24,552 nucleotides of DNA from Dehalococcoidia bacterium (GTDB lineage: Bacteria; Chloroflexota; Dehalococcoidia; Bin125): the NCBI GenBank assembly GCA_007571275.1, contig RKRS01000213.1, forward strand, positions 1 through 24,552, written 5' to 3'. Positions 1 to 9,100 of this stretch are shown here, piece by piece (position 1 is the first letter of the stretch; every line of letters starts with the position of its first letter). Below the pieces are notes generated by a model. The model saw only the letters and a list, made by a program, of their open reading frames with translations. It did not search any database and had not been told where the DNA came from. The translations under genes and the position numbers were made by a program.

Positions 1-468
1 TCCGAGTTCGCGCTCGAAACCGATCTGCACCTCATCGTCCAGCACCATTTGCGAGACTTCCTGACTGCGGCCGGTACGGATTGAGATCTCGACGTTGGGT
101 TGCGCAGCGGCGTAGCGCTGCAACAGGCCAGGCAGGACATACGTGCCGACCGTCGGCGCTGTGCCAATGACGAGACTGCCTCCACCACCCGCTCGTAGCG
201 CGTGCACCGCCTCCGCCGCGTCTCGGGCGGCCTGCAACGTGCGTTGAGCGTGAGGCAGCAAGGCTTGACCTGCGTCGGTCAGCCGCACGCGACGCCCCAG
301 CCGCTCGAATAGTCCGACACCCAGTTGAGCTTCCATCTGGGCGATGCGAGCCGAGACGGTTGGCTGCGTCAGATTCAGACGTTCCGCTGCTCGTGAAAAC
401 GAGCGTGCAGTCGCAACCTCAACAAACGCTTCCAATCTCGCCAGATCAATCCCATGGATGCCCTGCAT
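1..468 (-). CDS. LysR-family transcriptional regulator, partial (C-terminus beyond window)
   Basis: The 156 visible codons hold the N-terminal winged helix-turn-helix of a LysR regulator (about residues 6-65: LARLEAFVEVATARSFSRAA, then LTQPTVSARI and LGVGLFERLGRRVRLTDAG). The start of the effector-binding domain follows (LVIGTAPTVGTYVLPGLLQR). The protein should bind DNA as a tetramer and respond to a small metabolite; the ligand cannot be told because most of the sensor domain lies outside the window. The ATG at 468 is the first start after an in-frame stop, and GAGG sits 7 nt upstream. That stop is the TGA of the upstream ferredoxin gene, only 9 nt away and in the same frame, so the two genes are probably co-transcribed. 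LysR regulators are usually divergent from their targets, so a downstream position is slightly unusual. The family call is firm; the target is unknown. Confidence 0.93.
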   Translation of the reverse strand, partial: MQGIHGIDLARLEAFVEVATARSFSRAAERLNLTQPTVSARIAQMEAQLGVGLFERLGRRVRLTDAGQALLPHAQRTLQAARDAAEAVHALRAGGGGSLVIGTAPTVGTYVLPGLLQRYAAAQPNVEISIRTGRSQEVSQMVLDDEVQIGFERELG

Positions 469-477
469 GATGCAGCC

Positions 478-801
478 TCACCCTCCCGAGCGGACCCCGG
501 TTTTGCGAACCGTCACATCGCCATACACACCCAGTTGACATGCCAGACGAACGGGCTCGTCAAGCGCGCGCTGTCCACGCTGATTCACTAGCGCTTCCGC
601 CTCAGCCCGTCCCATCTCGGACAGGTACTGCGCGCCCTCCACCACCGTGACAAAGCAGCCAGCGCAACGACACTGCATATCGCACTGGTTCGGCCACCAG
701 AACCCCGCCTCGCGCGCCGCCTGCATCAACCGCTCACCATCAGGCACATCCAGCCTGAGCCCGGATGGCTCAATCGTGACGGTGTGGCGTAGCCCGAACA
801 T
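478..801 (-). CDS. [2Fe-2S] ferredoxin, adrenodoxin-like cysteine spacing
   Basis: A small soluble electron carrier of about 107 residues. Counting from an alternative ATG at 819, the cluster ligands are Cys46, Cys52, Cys55 and Cys94, i.e. C-x5-C-x2-C-x38-C. That is the spacing of adrenodoxin and related ferredoxins, not the C-x4-C-x2-C of plant-type ones. The last ligand sits in the typical RLACQ context. An additional Cys50 lies inside the cluster loop. I chose the ATG at 801 because it follows the upstream stop (806-808) by 4 nt and has a G-rich GGCGGGG upstream; the ATG at 819 would add MWRGRQ and overlap the upstream gene by 14 nt. It sits between a hypothetical gene and a LysR gene, and no partner oxygenase or reductase is in view. 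It may serve an oxygenase or P450 encoded elsewhere, which is inference. Confidence 0.88.
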   Translation of the reverse strand: MFGLRHTVTIEPSGLRLDVPDGERLMQAAREAGFWWPNQCDMQCRCAGCFVTVVEGAQYLSEMGRAEAEALVNQRGQRALDEPVRLACQLGVYGDVTVRKTGVRSGG

Positions 802-805
802 CTGT

Positions 806-1162
806 CTACCCCGCCACATCCGAGCGGCGAATCCCGGCGAATCCGAGAAAATCGTCTTCCCAGCTCAAGACCTGCTCAACGAACTGTTGCGGCACCGGGC
901 GAATCTGTGAGGTATCAATCCCGTCCGTCGAAAGCGTATCGGGCGGGGGACCGACGTGAACGTTCTCTGCAACCATCTTCCGCATCACGGCAGCGACGAC
1001 TGCGGGCCGATCATCCGGCGTCACGCCTTCCTCAATCGCCGTCCACTCCATGTCGAGCACCAGATCGACGAAGCCGCTGGTGACCATCAGACCTTCCTCG
1101 GAAAGTTGCTCGGCGATCCACTCGCCAGCCTCGTTCATCAGCGCTTCAGACGGTCTCGGCAT
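806..1162 (-). CDS. Hypothetical protein, 118 aa, upstream of ferredoxin
   Basis: I do not recognise this family. The protein is acidic and predicted soluble, with no signal peptide or membrane segment. A helical N-terminal half (about residues 8-65, SEALMNEAGEWIAEQL followed by a VDLVLDMEWTAIEEG stretch) leads into a proline- and aspartate-rich middle (VGPPPDTLSTDGID) and a tryptophan-containing tail (QVLSWEDDFLGFAG). The ATG at 1162 was chosen over an in-frame GTG at 1183 because GAGAGGAA precedes it by about 11 nt. It ends immediately before, or overlaps, the ferredoxin start, so the two are probably translated from one mRNA and may work together. Function unknown; the gene itself is supported by its position, frame and Shine-Dalgarno. 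Confidence 0.72.
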   Translation of the reverse strand: MPRPSEALMNEAGEWIAEQLSEEGLMVTSGFVDLVLDMEWTAIEEGVTPDDRPAVVAAVMRKMVAENVHVGPPPDTLSTDGIDTSQIRPVPQQFVEQVLSWEDDFLGFAGIRRSDVAG

Positions 1163-1197
1163 GGTCGATGCTGTTCCTCTCACTGCGCGGACGCGAC

Positions 1198-1428
1198 CTA
1201 CTCGCCGCCCACAATTTCAGGTCGATGGCTGTCGGTGATCGTGACGTCGCTGTCAACTCCCAGTCCAGATTGCAGGATGAAGATCAGCAGCAACAAGACA
1301 ACAATGCTGCCGACGAGAATCAGGACAGGTCGCTTCAGCCGTCGGGCGGCTCTGATGATCAAACTCGAGATTGCCGCCCAGAGCGCTGCGATACCCTCGC
1401 TCGCGGCGTTGATCTTTGCCGTCGTCAT
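1198..1428 (-). CDS. Small single-pass membrane protein, hypothetical (76 aa)
   Basis: A 76-residue protein with a basic helical N-terminal part (MTTAKINAASEGIAALWA, then AARRLKRP), one strong membrane helix at about residues 34-53 (VLILVGSIVVLLLLIFILQ) and a short polar tail. The positive charges before the helix suggest the N-terminus faces the cytoplasm. A longer reading from a TTG at 1479 is possible, but the ATG at 1428 gives a normal N-terminus, although its ribosome site is weak. It is the first of four minus-strand genes (this one, hypothetical, ferredoxin, LysR) with small gaps. No family recognised; it could be an anchor or small envelope protein. Confidence 0.6.
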   Translation of the reverse strand: MTTAKINAASEGIAALWAAISSLIIRAARRLKRPVLILVGSIVVLLLLIFILQSGLGVDSDVTITDSHRPEIVGGE

Positions 1429-1583
1429 GCGCTTATGGTACCCCTGTAGATATTCGATTCTGGATTGACCACGCGCCAATGGGCTAGAACAATGCTGAGG
1501 AAACGAAGAGGCTGCCGCAGGCTGTCTCGCGCGGCATACGAATGCTGTGCGACACGGCTGAGGCGCGAAACGGCTGGTGAATT
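1429..1583. other. Divergent intergenic region between two oppositely transcribed units
   Basis: These 155 bases separate the start of the small membrane protein (minus strand) from the flavoprotein gene (plus strand) and must hold promoters for one or both. A TTGACC hexamer at 1465-1470 is followed after 17 nt by AACAAT, a weak candidate plus-strand promoter. I see no convincing operator palindrome or RNA structure. The LysR regulator downstream on the minus strand could act here, but no clear T-N11-A box was identified. Confidence 0.3.
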
Positions 1584-2735
1584 GTGACTCGTCCTGTCCT
1601 GCACACGGAGATGTGCGACCTGCTCGATATCGAATATCCCATTGCGCTGGCTGGCATGGGACCTACGGTTGGCGGAGGCCAGGGAGGGGTCGCGGGACCG
1701 GAACTGGTCGCGGCGATCTCGAACGCTGGCGGGTTGGGCGTGCTCGGCGCGGCTGGCTTCCCGCCCGACCGTCTGGAAGCCCAGATTCGCCGCATTCAGG
1801 ACCTCACCGACCGTCCATTTGGCGTCGACATTCTGGTGCCCTCCAACGTGGCGCGTCGCCCCAGCGGTCGGGAGCGCCCTGCTGACCCACGCGATCTCCT
1901 GCCAGATGAGCACAAGGATGCGATTGGTGAAATTCGTGTCAACCTGGAGCTACCTGATGTGCAGGCGCCTCGGGCCGATGTCCGCACGCCGCGATTCACT
2001 CCTCAGGATCAGGTTGACACGATCACCGGAATGCAGGTGCCGGTGCTTGCGACCGGGCTTGGTAACCCGGCGCCGTTCGTCGACCAGGTGCACGAGTCGG
2101 GCGGCAAGGTGATCTCGCTGGTTGGCAATGTCAAGAATGCGCGACGAGTCAGTGAGGGCAACGCCGACATCGTCGTCGCGCAAGGCCACGAAGCAGGCGG
2201 GCACACCGGGCGGATTGGCACGATGGCGCTGCTCCCACAAGTGCTCGACGCCGTTGCTCCCAAACCGGTGGTCGCGGCCGGTGGGATCGGCGACGGCCGC
2301 GGATTGGCGGCGGCGCTCGCCATGGGCTGCGTTGGCGTCTGGTGCGGCACGGTCTTCATCCCAACCCAGGAAGCCAACCTGGATGAGTTCCGCAAGCGCC
2401 GTATTCTCGCCGCCAAGGACGAGGACACACGCGTCACGCGACTCTACTCGGGCAAGACAATGCGCAACATTACCAACGAACTGATCGAGGCCTGGGAAGA
2501 CTCGGGTACGCAGGCGCTACCGATGGGCTTGCAGGGACTATTAATCGCTGACATTGCGGAAGCCGCCAAACAGGGCGATCGCGAAGACCTGCTGATGAAC
2601 GCGGCTGGTCAAATCTCCGGTCTGCTGCAGGAGCTGCGCCCGGCGGCCGAGGTGCTTGAGCAGATGGTGCGTGAGGCGGTCGAGGTATTCACTTCTCGGT
2701 TGCCCGCAAACGTCAAAGTGGCGCTGTCCGCCTGA
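1584..2735 (+). CDS. Nitronate monooxygenase / 2-nitropropane dioxygenase-like FMN protein
   Basis: A 383-residue TIM-barrel flavoprotein of the NPD/IMP-dehydrogenase-like superfamily. The N-terminus has the family opening (CDLLDIEYPIALAGMGPTVG, then PELVAAISNAGGLGVLGAAG at 39-57). The FMN/substrate signature QGHEAGGHTG is at about 200-209, and the FMN-phosphate loop is at about 231-239 (AAGGIGDGR). Members oxidise nitronates or act as flavin-dependent enoyl reductases; sequence alone does not separate these. The GTG at 1584 is preceded by GGTGA and gives the standard N-terminus. The first CoA-transferase begins 19 nt after the stop, so the three plus-strand genes look like an operon. Beside two CoA-transferases, a role on a CoA-thioester pathway is as plausible as nitronate detoxification. 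Confidence 0.9.
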   Translation: MTRPVLHTEMCDLLDIEYPIALAGMGPTVGGGQGGVAGPELVAAISNAGGLGVLGAAGFPPDRLEAQIRRIQDLTDRPFGVDILVPSNVARRPSGRERPADPRDLLPDEHKDAIGEIRVNLELPDVQAPRADVRTPRFTPQDQVDTITGMQVPVLATGLGNPAPFVDQVHESGGKVISLVGNVKNARRVSEGNADIVVAQGHEAGGHTGRIGTMALLPQVLDAVAPKPVVAAGGIGDGRGLAAALAMGCVGVWCGTVFIPTQEANLDEFRKRRILAAKDEDTRVTRLYSGKTMRNITNELIEAWEDSGTQALPMGLQGLLIADIAEAAKQGDREDLLMNAAGQISGLLQELRPAAEVLEQMVREAVEVFTSRLPANVKVALSA

Positions 2736-2754
2736 GTGCAGCCAGGCAACGCAG

Positions 2755-4044
2755 ATGACGATGAGCAGCACAGCGCTTGATGGTGTTCGCGTCCTTGACC
2801 TCACCTCTGAGATGGGGCACTACACAGGCAAGCTGTTGGCCGATCTGGGCGCTGACGTGATCAAGGTCGAACCGGTCGGTGGCGATCCGTCTCGAGCCCG
2901 CCCTCCTTACTACCACGGCCGACCCGGTCGCGAAAATTCACTGCGATTCTGGTACTTCAACGCCAACAAGCGCTCAGTCACAGTTGATTTGGGGCAGTTC
3001 GACGGACGTTGGCTGTTTGGCCAACTGGTGCACACCGCGGACATCGTGATTGAGTCGTGGACAGCAGCAGAGCGCTCGGAGCTGATCCGCCAGGGCGTCG
3101 ATCCTGACGCGTATCTCGAGGCGCAACCCGCGCTGATCTGGGCGTCCGTCACCGGCTTTGGCCTGGACGGACCCAAATCAGGCTGGGAGGTCACTGACCT
3201 GATCGCACAGGCGGCCTCAGGCATTGCCACGCTGGCCGGCTATCCGGATGGGGCGCCGATGCGGATTGCCGGGAATCAGGCGTACATCGTGGCTGGCATC
3301 TCCGCGGCTCAAGGCGCGTTGCTGGCCCTCTTGCACGCTGAAGCGAGCGGAGTCGGGCAGCGGGTGGAAACGTCGATCCAGGAGGCGCTCTCGATCTGTC
3401 AGGAGACCGCGCATCTGCAGTGGGACTTTCAGGGCGCTTCACGAGAGCGGATCGGCGAACAGCATCGGATGCCAGGCATCGGCACCTACCAGACGCTCGA
3501 CGGTTACATCTACTCGGCTGTCGGCATCCCCGGTTTTGGCGCGCCGTGGTCGGAGTTGATCCGTTGGATGGACGAGGAAGGTCAGGCGGAAGACTTGATC
3601 GAGCCGCAGTACGCCGAGACCTTTGCCGCGTTCAACATGAGGGCGCTGGGCGCGCAAGAGGAATTGGCTCGGCTCGCGCCGATCATGAATCGCGCCCAGG
3701 ACGTGCTGAGCAGGTTTTACGCCGGCAAAACCTCGGTAGATGCGTATGAGCAGGGTCAGGCGCGACGACTGCTGATCGGCATGGTCGCTTCACCTGCTGA
3801 CATCGCTGATGATCATCATCTCGAGGCGCGACACTGGTGGCTTGAGTTTGACCAACCCACGACGCTCGGTGCGCCTGATGCGCCGCTGAAATTCCCCGGC
3901 CCGCCGTATCGATTGTCGGCAACGCCGACGAGCATCCGTCGGCCAGCGCCGCAGATCGGCGAACATAACCAGGAGGTTTGGGTGGATGAGGTCGGCATTC
4001 CCGCAGCAGATCTGATCGCATTTGCCGGAGAGGGCGCGGTATGA
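2755..4044 (+). CDS. Family III CoA-transferase (CaiB/BaiF type), catalytic Asp present
   Basis: A 429-residue member of the CaiB/BaiF (formyl-CoA transferase-like) family, which moves CoA between carboxylic acids through an Asp-anhydride intermediate. The N-terminus is typical (LDGVRVLDLTSEMGHYTGKL, then LADLGADVIKVEP at 28-40), followed by NANKRSVTVDL at about 69-79 and the SVTGFGLDGP block. Asp148 in EVTDLIAQAASG sits where the catalytic Asp of the family lies. The ATG at 2755 (MTMSSTALDG) fits the family N-terminus; longer in-frame starts run back into the preceding gene. Its last 4 bases overlap the ATGA of the next CoA-transferase, so translation is coupled and a heteromeric enzyme is likely. 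The acyl substrate is unknown. Confidence 0.93.
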   Translation: MTMSSTALDGVRVLDLTSEMGHYTGKLLADLGADVIKVEPVGGDPSRARPPYYHGRPGRENSLRFWYFNANKRSVTVDLGQFDGRWLFGQLVHTADIVIESWTAAERSELIRQGVDPDAYLEAQPALIWASVTGFGLDGPKSGWEVTDLIAQAASGIATLAGYPDGAPMRIAGNQAYIVAGISAAQGALLALLHAEASGVGQRVETSIQEALSICQETAHLQWDFQGASRERIGEQHRMPGIGTYQTLDGYIYSAVGIPGFGAPWSELIRWMDEEGQAEDLIEPQYAETFAAFNMRALGAQEELARLAPIMNRAQDVLSRFYAGKTSVDAYEQGQARRLLIGMVASPADIADDHHLEARHWWLEFDQPTTLGAPDAPLKFPGPPYRLSATPTSIRRPAPQIGEHNQEVWVDEVGIPAADLIAFAGEGAV

Positions 4045-5285
4045 CGTCCGCAAATGGCGCACGACCACTCGATGGCGTTCGCGTCGCCGATTTCTCATGG
4101 TTCGGCGCAGGACCAATCGCCGGACGCACGCTTGCTGATTTTGGCGCAGACGTGATTCGGATTGAGTCGGAAGCCCGAGTCGACGGCTTGCGACTGGGGC
4201 AGCCGCAGAAACCTGGCAAGTCGGGATACAACGTCTGCGCCTACTTCAATAACTTCAATGCCGACAAGCGCTCATTCCTGCTGAATATGTCAGCTGAAGG
4301 TTCGCGCGACGTTGCGCTACGGCTGATTGAACGCTCTGACATCTTCCTCTCCAATCTCACGCCACGCGTGATCCAGCGCTGGGGACTGACCTACGAAGAG
4401 CTTTGTGAGGTTAAGCCAGACATCATTGCCGCCTATCAGCCGATGCAGGGGTTGAGCGGGCCGCATCGTGACTTCCTTGGCTTTGGCGCCGTACTCACGC
4501 CGACCACAGGTATCTCGTACCTATCCGGCGACCCTGAACGGAAGCCGGTCGGGGTTGGTACCAACTATCCCGACTACGCGGTGAATCCGGGCCATACCGT
4601 TCTGGCAATCCTGGCCGCGCTACGGCATCGACGACGAACCGGACAGGGACAACGGATCGAGTTGGCACAAATCGAGTCGGTTGCTGCGACGATGGGGCCC
4701 GCGCTGCTCGATTACACCACGAACGGCGTCACCCAGAACAGGAAGGGCAATCAGTCCAGCTGGATGTGTCCGCACGGCGTCTATCGTTGCGCCGATGATC
4801 GATCCGGGCGCGAGCGCTGGATCGCCATTGCGGTGGGAAACGACGCTCAGTGGGAGTCGTTGTGCAGGCTGGCCGAAAGCGCGGACTTTACCGTGGATGA
4901 TCGGTTCTCGACGCTGCTGGGTCGGCGAAGGAATGAGGCAGCCCTGAATGAGTCGCTGTCAGCGTGGACGGCTTCACTGGACGCGGCGTCGCTCGCGATG
5001 CAGCTACAGGCTGTCGGCGTTGCGGCTTCACTCGTGCAGGACGCCGAGGACATGTGCGAGCACGATACCCACCTGGCTGAACGCCGCTACTACGCCTACC
5101 TTGACCATCCAGAAACCGGGATTTCCCTCTACGACGGCCCGATCGTAAGTCTGCAGCGAACGCCTGGCTATCTCGCTTCGCCAGCGCCACTCTTCGGCGA
5201 ACACACCTTTGAGATCGCAACTGACGTATTGGGTTACTCGGCGGAAGAGGTTGCGGAACTCACGGCCGCGGGCGTGCTCAGCTAA
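4041..5285 (+). CDS. Family III CoA-transferase, probably partner subunit lacking the usual Asp
   Basis: A 414-residue CaiB/BaiF-family protein starting inside the previous stop (ATGA). The fold signatures are present: LDGVRVADFSWFGAGPIAGR at 10-29, LADFGADVIRIES, FNADKRSFLLNM at about 72-83, TGQGQRIELAQIES at about 200-213 and a CoA-transferase C-terminal half. At the position of the catalytic Asp the sequence reads RDFLGFGAVLTPTTG, with Gly rather than Asp. Known heteromeric family III enzymes (BbsEF, SmtAB) are encoded by adjacent paralogous genes, so this is probably the non-catalytic or differently catalytic subunit of a pair. Its TAA stop overlaps the TAG of the convergent hydrolase gene (5282-5285), leaving no room for a terminator. 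Family certain; heteromer inferred. Confidence 0.92.
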   Translation: MTSANGARPLDGVRVADFSWFGAGPIAGRTLADFGADVIRIESEARVDGLRLGQPQKPGKSGYNVCAYFNNFNADKRSFLLNMSAEGSRDVALRLIERSDIFLSNLTPRVIQRWGLTYEELCEVKPDIIAAYQPMQGLSGPHRDFLGFGAVLTPTTGISYLSGDPERKPVGVGTNYPDYAVNPGHTVLAILAALRHRRRTGQGQRIELAQIESVAATMGPALLDYTTNGVTQNRKGNQSSWMCPHGVYRCADDRSGRERWIAIAVGNDAQWESLCRLAESADFTVDDRFSTLLGRRRNEAALNESLSAWTASLDAASLAMQLQAVGVAASLVQDAEDMCEHDTHLAERRYYAYLDHPETGISLYDGPIVSLQRTPGYLASPAPLFGEHTFEIATDVLGYSAEEVAELTAAGVLS

Positions 5286-6118
5286 TCGCCGAACCCCAGT
5301 GTTCGTTCGAGGAACGGACCGACCGGCGCAATGCCCTGCGGCATGAAATCCCAGTGACCGCAAGGCAGCCAGACCAGTTCTCGCGGCTCGGAGAGCTGGT
5401 CATAGAACCGCTGCGTTGCCTCAGGCGTGATCAGGTCGTCTCGCTCGCCAGCGACCACCTGTACCGCTCGTCCCGCCATCATCGGCGCGTAGACGCCCGG
5501 ATCGCTGAGCGCATTCGCCAGTGAGCCGACGCTCCCACCCCGATCGGAGCGCGCGCTCGCTGCCGAGATGCAGAAGGACGCCGCCTGCACGCGTTCGTCG
5601 AGCCCGACAAACGGAGCGCCACGCATACCGCCCATGGAGAACCCAACAAACCCGACACGCTTCGCATCAACCTCTGGTCGCTGCGAGAGATAATCGAGCG
5701 TTCGCATCCAGTCGACCACCGTTTGCAGGGATTGATCAAGTCGGCGCATCGGCCAGCGCTGGAAATCCTCCATCGAAACCGGCCGCCGCGCCCGCTCGCC
5801 GTGCCCGGCCTGATCGATGGTGGCGCAGATCGCGCCTCGGGCAACCCACTGCTCCGCCGGCCAGAGTACGTAGTCGCTGGACTTGTCCAGCGTGCCGGGA
5901 TGCCCGATCAGAATCAGCGGGCGCGGGCCGTCGGCGTCAGCCGACTGCATGAGTAATCCCGAGACGCGTTCTTCGTAGCGCGATGTGATCTCGAATCGCT
6001 CAACGGTCAGACCGCCGCCCTGACCCGCGGCAGCGGTCTTAGCGTCGAACGGCAAATCACGGTCATATCCGAACGCCAGGGAACGCAGCAGTTTCAGTTG
6101 ATTGGATTCGTCACTCAT
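5282..6118 (-). CDS. Alpha/beta hydrolase (dienelactone hydrolase / prolyl-oligopeptidase-like)
   Basis: A 278-residue serine hydrolase. The nucleophile elbow GFVGFSMGG places Ser161; the acid is Asp227 or Asp228 in AGERDDLITP; the base is His255 in PCGHWDFMP. An oxyanion-type IGHPG motif occurs near residue 72. There is no signal peptide, so it is cytoplasmic. The ATG at 6118 overlaps the stop of the large permease (ATGAGTGA), indicating translational coupling; a start at 6136 would add MPRRCD and overlap more. Members cleave esters or lactones, or act as acyl-peptidases. Being in an exporter operon, it could process the exported compound or be a resistance enzyme, but the substrate is not evident. 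Confidence 0.88.
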   Translation of the reverse strand: MSDESNQLKLLRSLAFGYDRDLPFDAKTAAAGQGGGLTVERFEITSRYEERVSGLLMQSADADGPRPLILIGHPGTLDKSSDYVLWPAEQWVARGAICATIDQAGHGERARRPVSMEDFQRWPMRRLDQSLQTVVDWMRTLDYLSQRPEVDAKRVGFVGFSMGGMRGAPFVGLDERVQAASFCISAASARSDRGGSVGSLANALSDPGVYAPMMAGRAVQVVAGERDDLITPEATQRFYDQLSEPRELVWLPCGHWDFMPQGIAPVGPFLERTLGFGD

Positions 6119-9100
6119 ATCGCAGCGCCTCGGCAATGGTAGTGCGCGCGGCCTGTCTGGCCGGGAAGTAGGTGAGGACCAGCGAAGCGATGAACGCGCC
6201 GATCAGCACCGGCAGCACAGTTCCAACTGGAATGTACATCGAGATATCACCGAACGTGCCTTCGGCAAAGAGTCGCCAGGCCAGACCTAACGCCAGGGCT
6301 GTACCGAGTCCCAGGCCCAGCAGTGCGATGAAGGCCATTTCCAGCAACAGTTCGAACCCGACTAGCCGCGCCTGGAATCCGATGGCGCGCAGCACGCCGA
6401 TCTGTTGACGCCGTTCAACCACCGCGCGCAGCGCGATCACGCCCAGGGCAGCCAGGCCGGCTACCAGACCGATACCGATGAATCCCTGGAACAGGGCCAG
6501 AATCGATGACTGGAAACTTTGCTGGCGCTCGATCTCGCCTTTGATATCGACTGCGGAGATGCGCAGCTCACGCTCGATGCCTTGTGCGACCTCCAGAGAA
6601 TCGGCGTCTGAAGTGATGGAGACGTAGTGTCTGGTGTACGACGGCTCGCCGGTAACTTGCGTGGCGATATCTATGGGCAGCAGCAATGTAGGTAACGACC
6701 CGGTTTCACCGTCGAGGTCGATAAACTCTCCCGTGATTTCGTCAATCACACCGATGATCTCCACGCGCTGGGCGCGTTCCCCAAGCCCCAGCTCGACCAT
6801 GATCAACGGGAGTCGGGTGGAGTCCTCATTGATCGATTCGGGCGCTGACCAGGGATCCAGGCCATTCCCGCCGAATCCGGCAAAACCGCCTCCCACCGCA
6901 TCGTCTGTGGCCACAGCGACCGGCTCACCACTGCGAATGGCGGCCCAGACTTCACTCTCGCTTTCGTAGCGATGCGAGATGGCCTGTAGCGTGATTTCCT
7001 GTCCATCGATGAAATCGGTATCAATCCCGCCCAGAATCACTGCGCCCCGATCTTCAACCGGGACGGTCGCCACATCAGTCTCGATCAAGCCAGGCTGTCC
7101 ATCGCTCCCCAGGATCAGAGCATTGGCGACAGCGTCCCATTCTTCAGTCAGGACAGTGAGCGCGCGAGTGCCTCGTTCGGGGCCAACATCCAATCGCCCG
7201 GCGTTGTCAATGTCAGCGAGCACATCATTGGCTCCGGCCTGCTGCAAGCCGGCGCGGATGTCGTTGACTTCATTGACATCAGTGCTATACGCGAGGACTT
7301 CAAATCCACTGGCCGTGCCGTCACCGGCGAACGCCTGGCTAAACGAAGCGTTGATCGTACTGAAATTGACCAGGGCGAACGTGATCAGGGCGATCATCGC
7401 GATCGTCATGCCGGTTCGATAGCGGGCTGCGGCGGGATACGCGGCTGCCGTACGGATCACCGGCGCCAGTCGGCCGATGCCGCCAACCGCGGCACGGATC
7501 GCTCCGACGATGATGTCGAGATTGAAGACCAGGAGCAGCGTCCCGGCCGCAGTGAGCATGGTGCCAGCAAGGACAAACAGCTCTGGCCCACCCTGGAGAG
7601 TGGTGTTGAATACGTCCTCGTGCCATCTGTTGGGGATGAACCAGAGGAACATCACGAACCCGGTGCCAACTGTGTAGAGCAGGCGTTGGGGAATGCGCCT
7701 TCCGCCGAGTCGCAGTTTGTTCAGTCCCATCACGATGCCGAAGGGGATCAGCGACACGCCGGTCATGTATGGCAACAAGAACTCATCTTGCAGGCCAATG
7801 CTCAGCAGATAGATGCCGCCAATGACAAACAACACCCACCACTGCGGATTCCAGCGCAGTACTCGCCAGCCGAGCAGGAATACCCGAGGCGCGAGACGAC
7901 GCGACCAGGGCTGGTCCATCATCAGCAGCAGGGCGCCGAGAATCAGTGTCACTGGCGTTGTGATCAGCAGCGCCATGCCGATGGCGGTTGTGAAGACGCC
8001 GAGCACGTTCCTGAGCACACGCCAGCCCGTCAGCGCATACGTTTCCTCGTACTGCGATTCCGGGATATCGCGGATTGCCGCGACGATGTTCAGTCGGGCG
8101 GCGCGGAAACTGGAGAAGACCACCGTGATGAACGTGATCACGATCCCGATTCCGGCGGAGATGACCAGACTCTTGATGGTCACGGCCCAGGTGAACTGGA
8201 AGCCAAAGTTCTGGAATCCCTCATTCATGACCGCGATCATGCCAAGGGCGAACAACAGACCGAGCACCACTCCGATGGCTGCGGCGCCCATGTTGTAGAC
8301 CATGCCCTCGGAGATGTACATCTGGATCAGGTCGTTGCGCTGCATGCCGACGGCGCGGGCAATACCCATTTCCGGCTTTCGCTCCTCGGCAAGCATGGCG
8401 AAGATCAGGAAGATGAGCAGAATGCCCGCGGCGACAGAAAACGATCCCATGAACAGGAAGAGGGTCGTGAAGACGCTGGCGATCAGTTCAGCGTCTTCGA
8501 GCAGGTTGGCCTTGAGTGGCTCGGAACTGAACCGCGCCAGTTCGTTCGGCTCGTAGAGGGCGGGGTTCTCTTGACCAAGGCGGATGAGCGCCGCGCTGAT
8601 ATCAGCGTCCAGCGAGTCAGATACGTCCAGTGCGCCCTCAACGCCGCCAGCGCCGCTGATCACGATGGACGACCACTGGCCGGGCGGCGATAGCTCGCTG
8701 CCGAGCAATGACTGGAACGCGCCGACACCCATAACTCCGCCCGCGGTCCCCTCGCCAACGTTGCCCGAGAGAATCGCGTCATTACCGATCGCGGCGACGG
8801 TGAATGGACGAGCAGATCCCTGTACGTACAGCCGGACCACATCGCCCGGCCCGGCTGCCAGCTCACGCGCTGCTCGTTGGTTGATCACGATCTCATTGGC
8901 TGCCAGCGCATTCAGGGCGAGTGGGTCGCCGCTCTCATCTACCACAGCGCCAATGCGCGTGGCCAAATCGGGATCGAGTCCCACAAGATAAAACTCGGGC
9001 TCGGTCTGACCGGCATCAGGATGCTCGGCCGGGACCAGTTCAAACCGGGCGCCAAAGACGGCGTCGACTCGCTCGTCTCCGGCAAATTCCGCGCTCAGGT

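Noticed and set aside
956..1468. A 170-codon plus-strand open frame across the small hypothetical genes
   Set aside because: No ribosome site or domain, and the minus-strand genes have better starts and conserved-looking proteins.
2656..2754. Upstream start for the first CoA-transferase
   Set aside because: It would extend 33 residues back into the flavoprotein gene; the family N-terminus starts at the ATG at 2755.
7620..8693. A 357-codon open frame antisense to the large permease, His/Glu/Asp-rich
   Set aside because: It lies entirely within the well-supported permease gene; its composition is what the complement of a membrane-protein gene gives, with no recognisable domain.
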